A DNA stretch of 64,000 nt from Sulfurimonas sp. HSL3-7 (GTDB lineage Bacteria > Campylobacterota > Campylobacteria > Campylobacterales > Sulfurimonadaceae), in assembly GCF_039645985.1 (NCBI RefSeq), contig NZ_CP147919.1, positions 2,294,001 through 2,358,000 of the forward strand, read 5' to 3'. The notes under the pieces are model-generated. The model did no database searches and had not been told where the DNA came from. It saw nothing but the letters and a program-made list of their open reading frames with translations. Position 1 is the stretch's first letter; every line of letters begins with the position of its first letter. Positions 62,767 to 64,000 of the stretch are shown here, one piece after another. Both the position numbers and the translations under genes were made by a program.

Positions 62767-63840
62767 TCAACGTAATTTCTGTAATGTCTCAATAATAATC
62801 TTACTGACCTTCGGTTCTACTCCAGAGTGCATCGGAATAACTAAAATTCTGCTTGCTATGTCTCTGGATATACGCATGACTTTTCGATGTTCTACGTACG
62901 GAAGTGTGTCCAAAGAGGGATAAAAATATTGCCGTGCAGCTATCTCTTGTTCCAACAAAGCCGCCCGGACTTTTTTCATTTCGTCTTCCGATCTAAAGAC
63001 GACAGGAAAATAGGTATAACTTTGTGTCGCATCCTCATTCTTTTTTTGTAACTGAACATAGTCTTTTAGTTGCTGCGTATAAAATTCATGGCTTTTCTTT
63101 CGCATGTTGTGGATAATATCTTCTTCATCAAGCATACACAGACCCATTGCCGCTTCAAGCTCATTTATTTTTCCGTTAATGCCAAGCAGAGCTACGGAAT
63201 CGGGACCGTCCTTGCCATAATCCCTCACAATTTTAGCTTTTTCGTATAACGCATCATCTTTGATGACAATAGCAGCCCCTTCAATAGTATGAAATATTTT
63301 CGTGGCATGGAAACTGATAATAGACATATCGCCATAGTTTAATATATGCTTGCCTTTGTACTTGACATCAAAAGCATGCGATGCATCGTAAATTACTTTC
63401 AGGTTATGCTTCTCAGCTATCTGGTCAATCTCCTCTATTTCGCACGCATTGCCAAAGACATGACATGGGGCTATCGCACATGTCTTTTCGGTAATAGCAC
63501 TTTCTATATTCTTTGGATCGATGTTATACGACTCACTATCGATGTCTGCATACACCGGGGTCAATCTCTCTGCCGCTATAGCACTGGTTGTTGATACAAA
63601 ACTGAACGGCGTTGTCACAACTTCGCCTTCCATTTCCAGAAGTCTGTAAGCAAACTGCAAAGCATTTGTTCCGCTTGAGATACAAAGAAGATTTTTAACA
63701 CCAAAATACTCTTCTAATTTTTTCTCAAGCTTCTGAACCAATGGCCCGTTATTGGTTAACCATCCGCTTTCATAGATCTCATCTACATATGCTTTGAACT
63801 TTTCTTTATGCGGCATATATATTTTCGTTACGTAAGTCAT
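62767..63840 (-). CDS. DegT/DnrJ/EryC1-family sugar aminotransferase
   Basis: 357 residues, PLP enzyme that makes amino sugars on nucleotide-sugar precursors. Substrate/PLP blocks: SSGTNALQFAYRLL, TTPFSFVSTTSAIAAE, APCHVFGNACEIEEI, VIYDASHAFDVKYKGK, and the PLP Lys in ISFHATKIFHTIEGAAI. Length normal. With the WbqC-like gene it indicates a surface polysaccharide or glycosylation locus that continues beyond the window. Confidence 0.95.
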   Translation of the reverse strand: MTYVTKIYMPHKEKFKAYVDEIYESGWLTNNGPLVQKLEKKLEEYFGVKNLLCISSGTNALQFAYRLLEMEGEVVTTPFSFVSTTSAIAAERLTPVYADIDSESYNIDPKNIESAITEKTCAIAPCHVFGNACEIEEIDQIAEKHNLKVIYDASHAFDVKYKGKHILNYGDMSIISFHATKIFHTIEGAAIVIKDDALYEKAKIVRDYGKDGPDSVALLGINGKINELEAAMGLCMLDEEDIIHNMRKKSHEFYTQQLKDYVQLQKKNEDATQSYTYFPVVFRSEDEMKKVRAALLEQEIAARQYFYPSLDTLPYVEHRKVMRISRDIASRILVIPMHSGVEPKVSKIIIETLQKLR

Positions 63841-64000
63841 TCTTTCCCTCTCATTTCAATTGAAAATTACTAACAAACTCATGTAAATCAACCAAAATTC
63901 TATTTTAACAACCTAGTCTAGTGTTTTATGACTGTAAAGATTATTCCATTATAACAAAAAGTTTACCACCATCTATGAGGGGAGCAGACCCGCTTCGTTT
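63841..64000. other. Window end, no gene seen
   Basis: 160 AT-rich bases upstream of the aminotransferase; presumably its promoter region or the next gene's tail. Nothing assignable. Confidence 0.5.

Overview
The window comes from a Campylobacterota (epsilonproteobacterial) chromosome, most likely a free-living Sulfurimonadaceae/Sulfurovaceae-like lineage. The evidence is gene order: the run nif3 - HP0958-like zinc-ribbon gene - kdtA - rluA-like - ffh - rpsP - khpA - rimM - trmD - rplS, the run gpmI - fabG - acpP - fabF - accA divergent from mraY - murD, and rpmB divergent from rpe near a dnaQ-type exonuclease are all, from memory, Campylobacter/Helicobacter/Sulfurimonas arrangements. By eye the backbone is moderate in GC. 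The right end, after about 52.6 kb, is visibly more AT-rich. No species is claimed.

Layout. 0-11.3 kb: the nusA 3' end, an orphan oligopeptide-type permease, unknown membrane proteins, a rhodanese, a PAQR/hemolysin III protein, a large periplasmic-sensor diguanylate cyclase, tRNA-Arg, a UbiA-type prenyltransferase, miaA and smpB. 11.3-17.8 kb (minus strand): a five-gene operon with its own promoter that combines an M20 peptidase, two ATP-grasp (RimK-type) ligases, a modular M14 carboxypeptidase and a small membrane protein. 17.9-28.2 kb (minus strand): the conserved ribosome/SRP/LPS/flagellar-chaperone block, interrupted by a pseudo hybrid kinase. 28.3-32.8 kb (plus strand): a Tat-exported DUF2202 protein, ppk, a gamma-carbonic-anhydrase-like protein and a TRIC-type membrane protein, ending in a heptanucleotide tandem repeat. 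32.9-45.6 kb: argJ, a K+ channel, rpmB, rpe, trpF, an exonuclease, fatty-acid synthesis, gpmI, mraY, murD and two tandem tRNA-Phe genes. 45.9-52.6 kb: a truncated multihaem-cytochrome remnant, proC, a LysR regulator, uvrD, truB and ispE.

52.8-62.8 kb is an accessory island. A translationally coupled pair, an outer-membrane-type lipoprotein followed by an exported alpha/beta-hydrolase, occurs three times. Copy A is intact; its hydrolase is 1633 residues with cadherin-like and beta-propeller modules. Copy B has a full lipoprotein but a truncated hydrolase, with a REP-associated (RAYT/IS200-like) transposase lodged at the join. Copy C has a lipoprotein whose ancestral start is broken and a hydrolase reduced to fragments carrying a second REP-like direct repeat. 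An RHS-repeat remnant lies beyond copy C, followed by two surface-sugar genes (WbqC-like and DegT aminotransferase) that run to the window end.

The two best candidates for undescribed biology are the peptidase/ATP-grasp operon (11367-17741), which looks like a system that makes, trims and recycles an amide-linked peptide or peptide tag, and the lipoprotein-hydrolase pair array (52823-61734), whose coupling, duplication, diversified lipoprotein cores and decayed copies resemble effector/immunity or surface-enzyme/partner pairs. Both functions are inferences.
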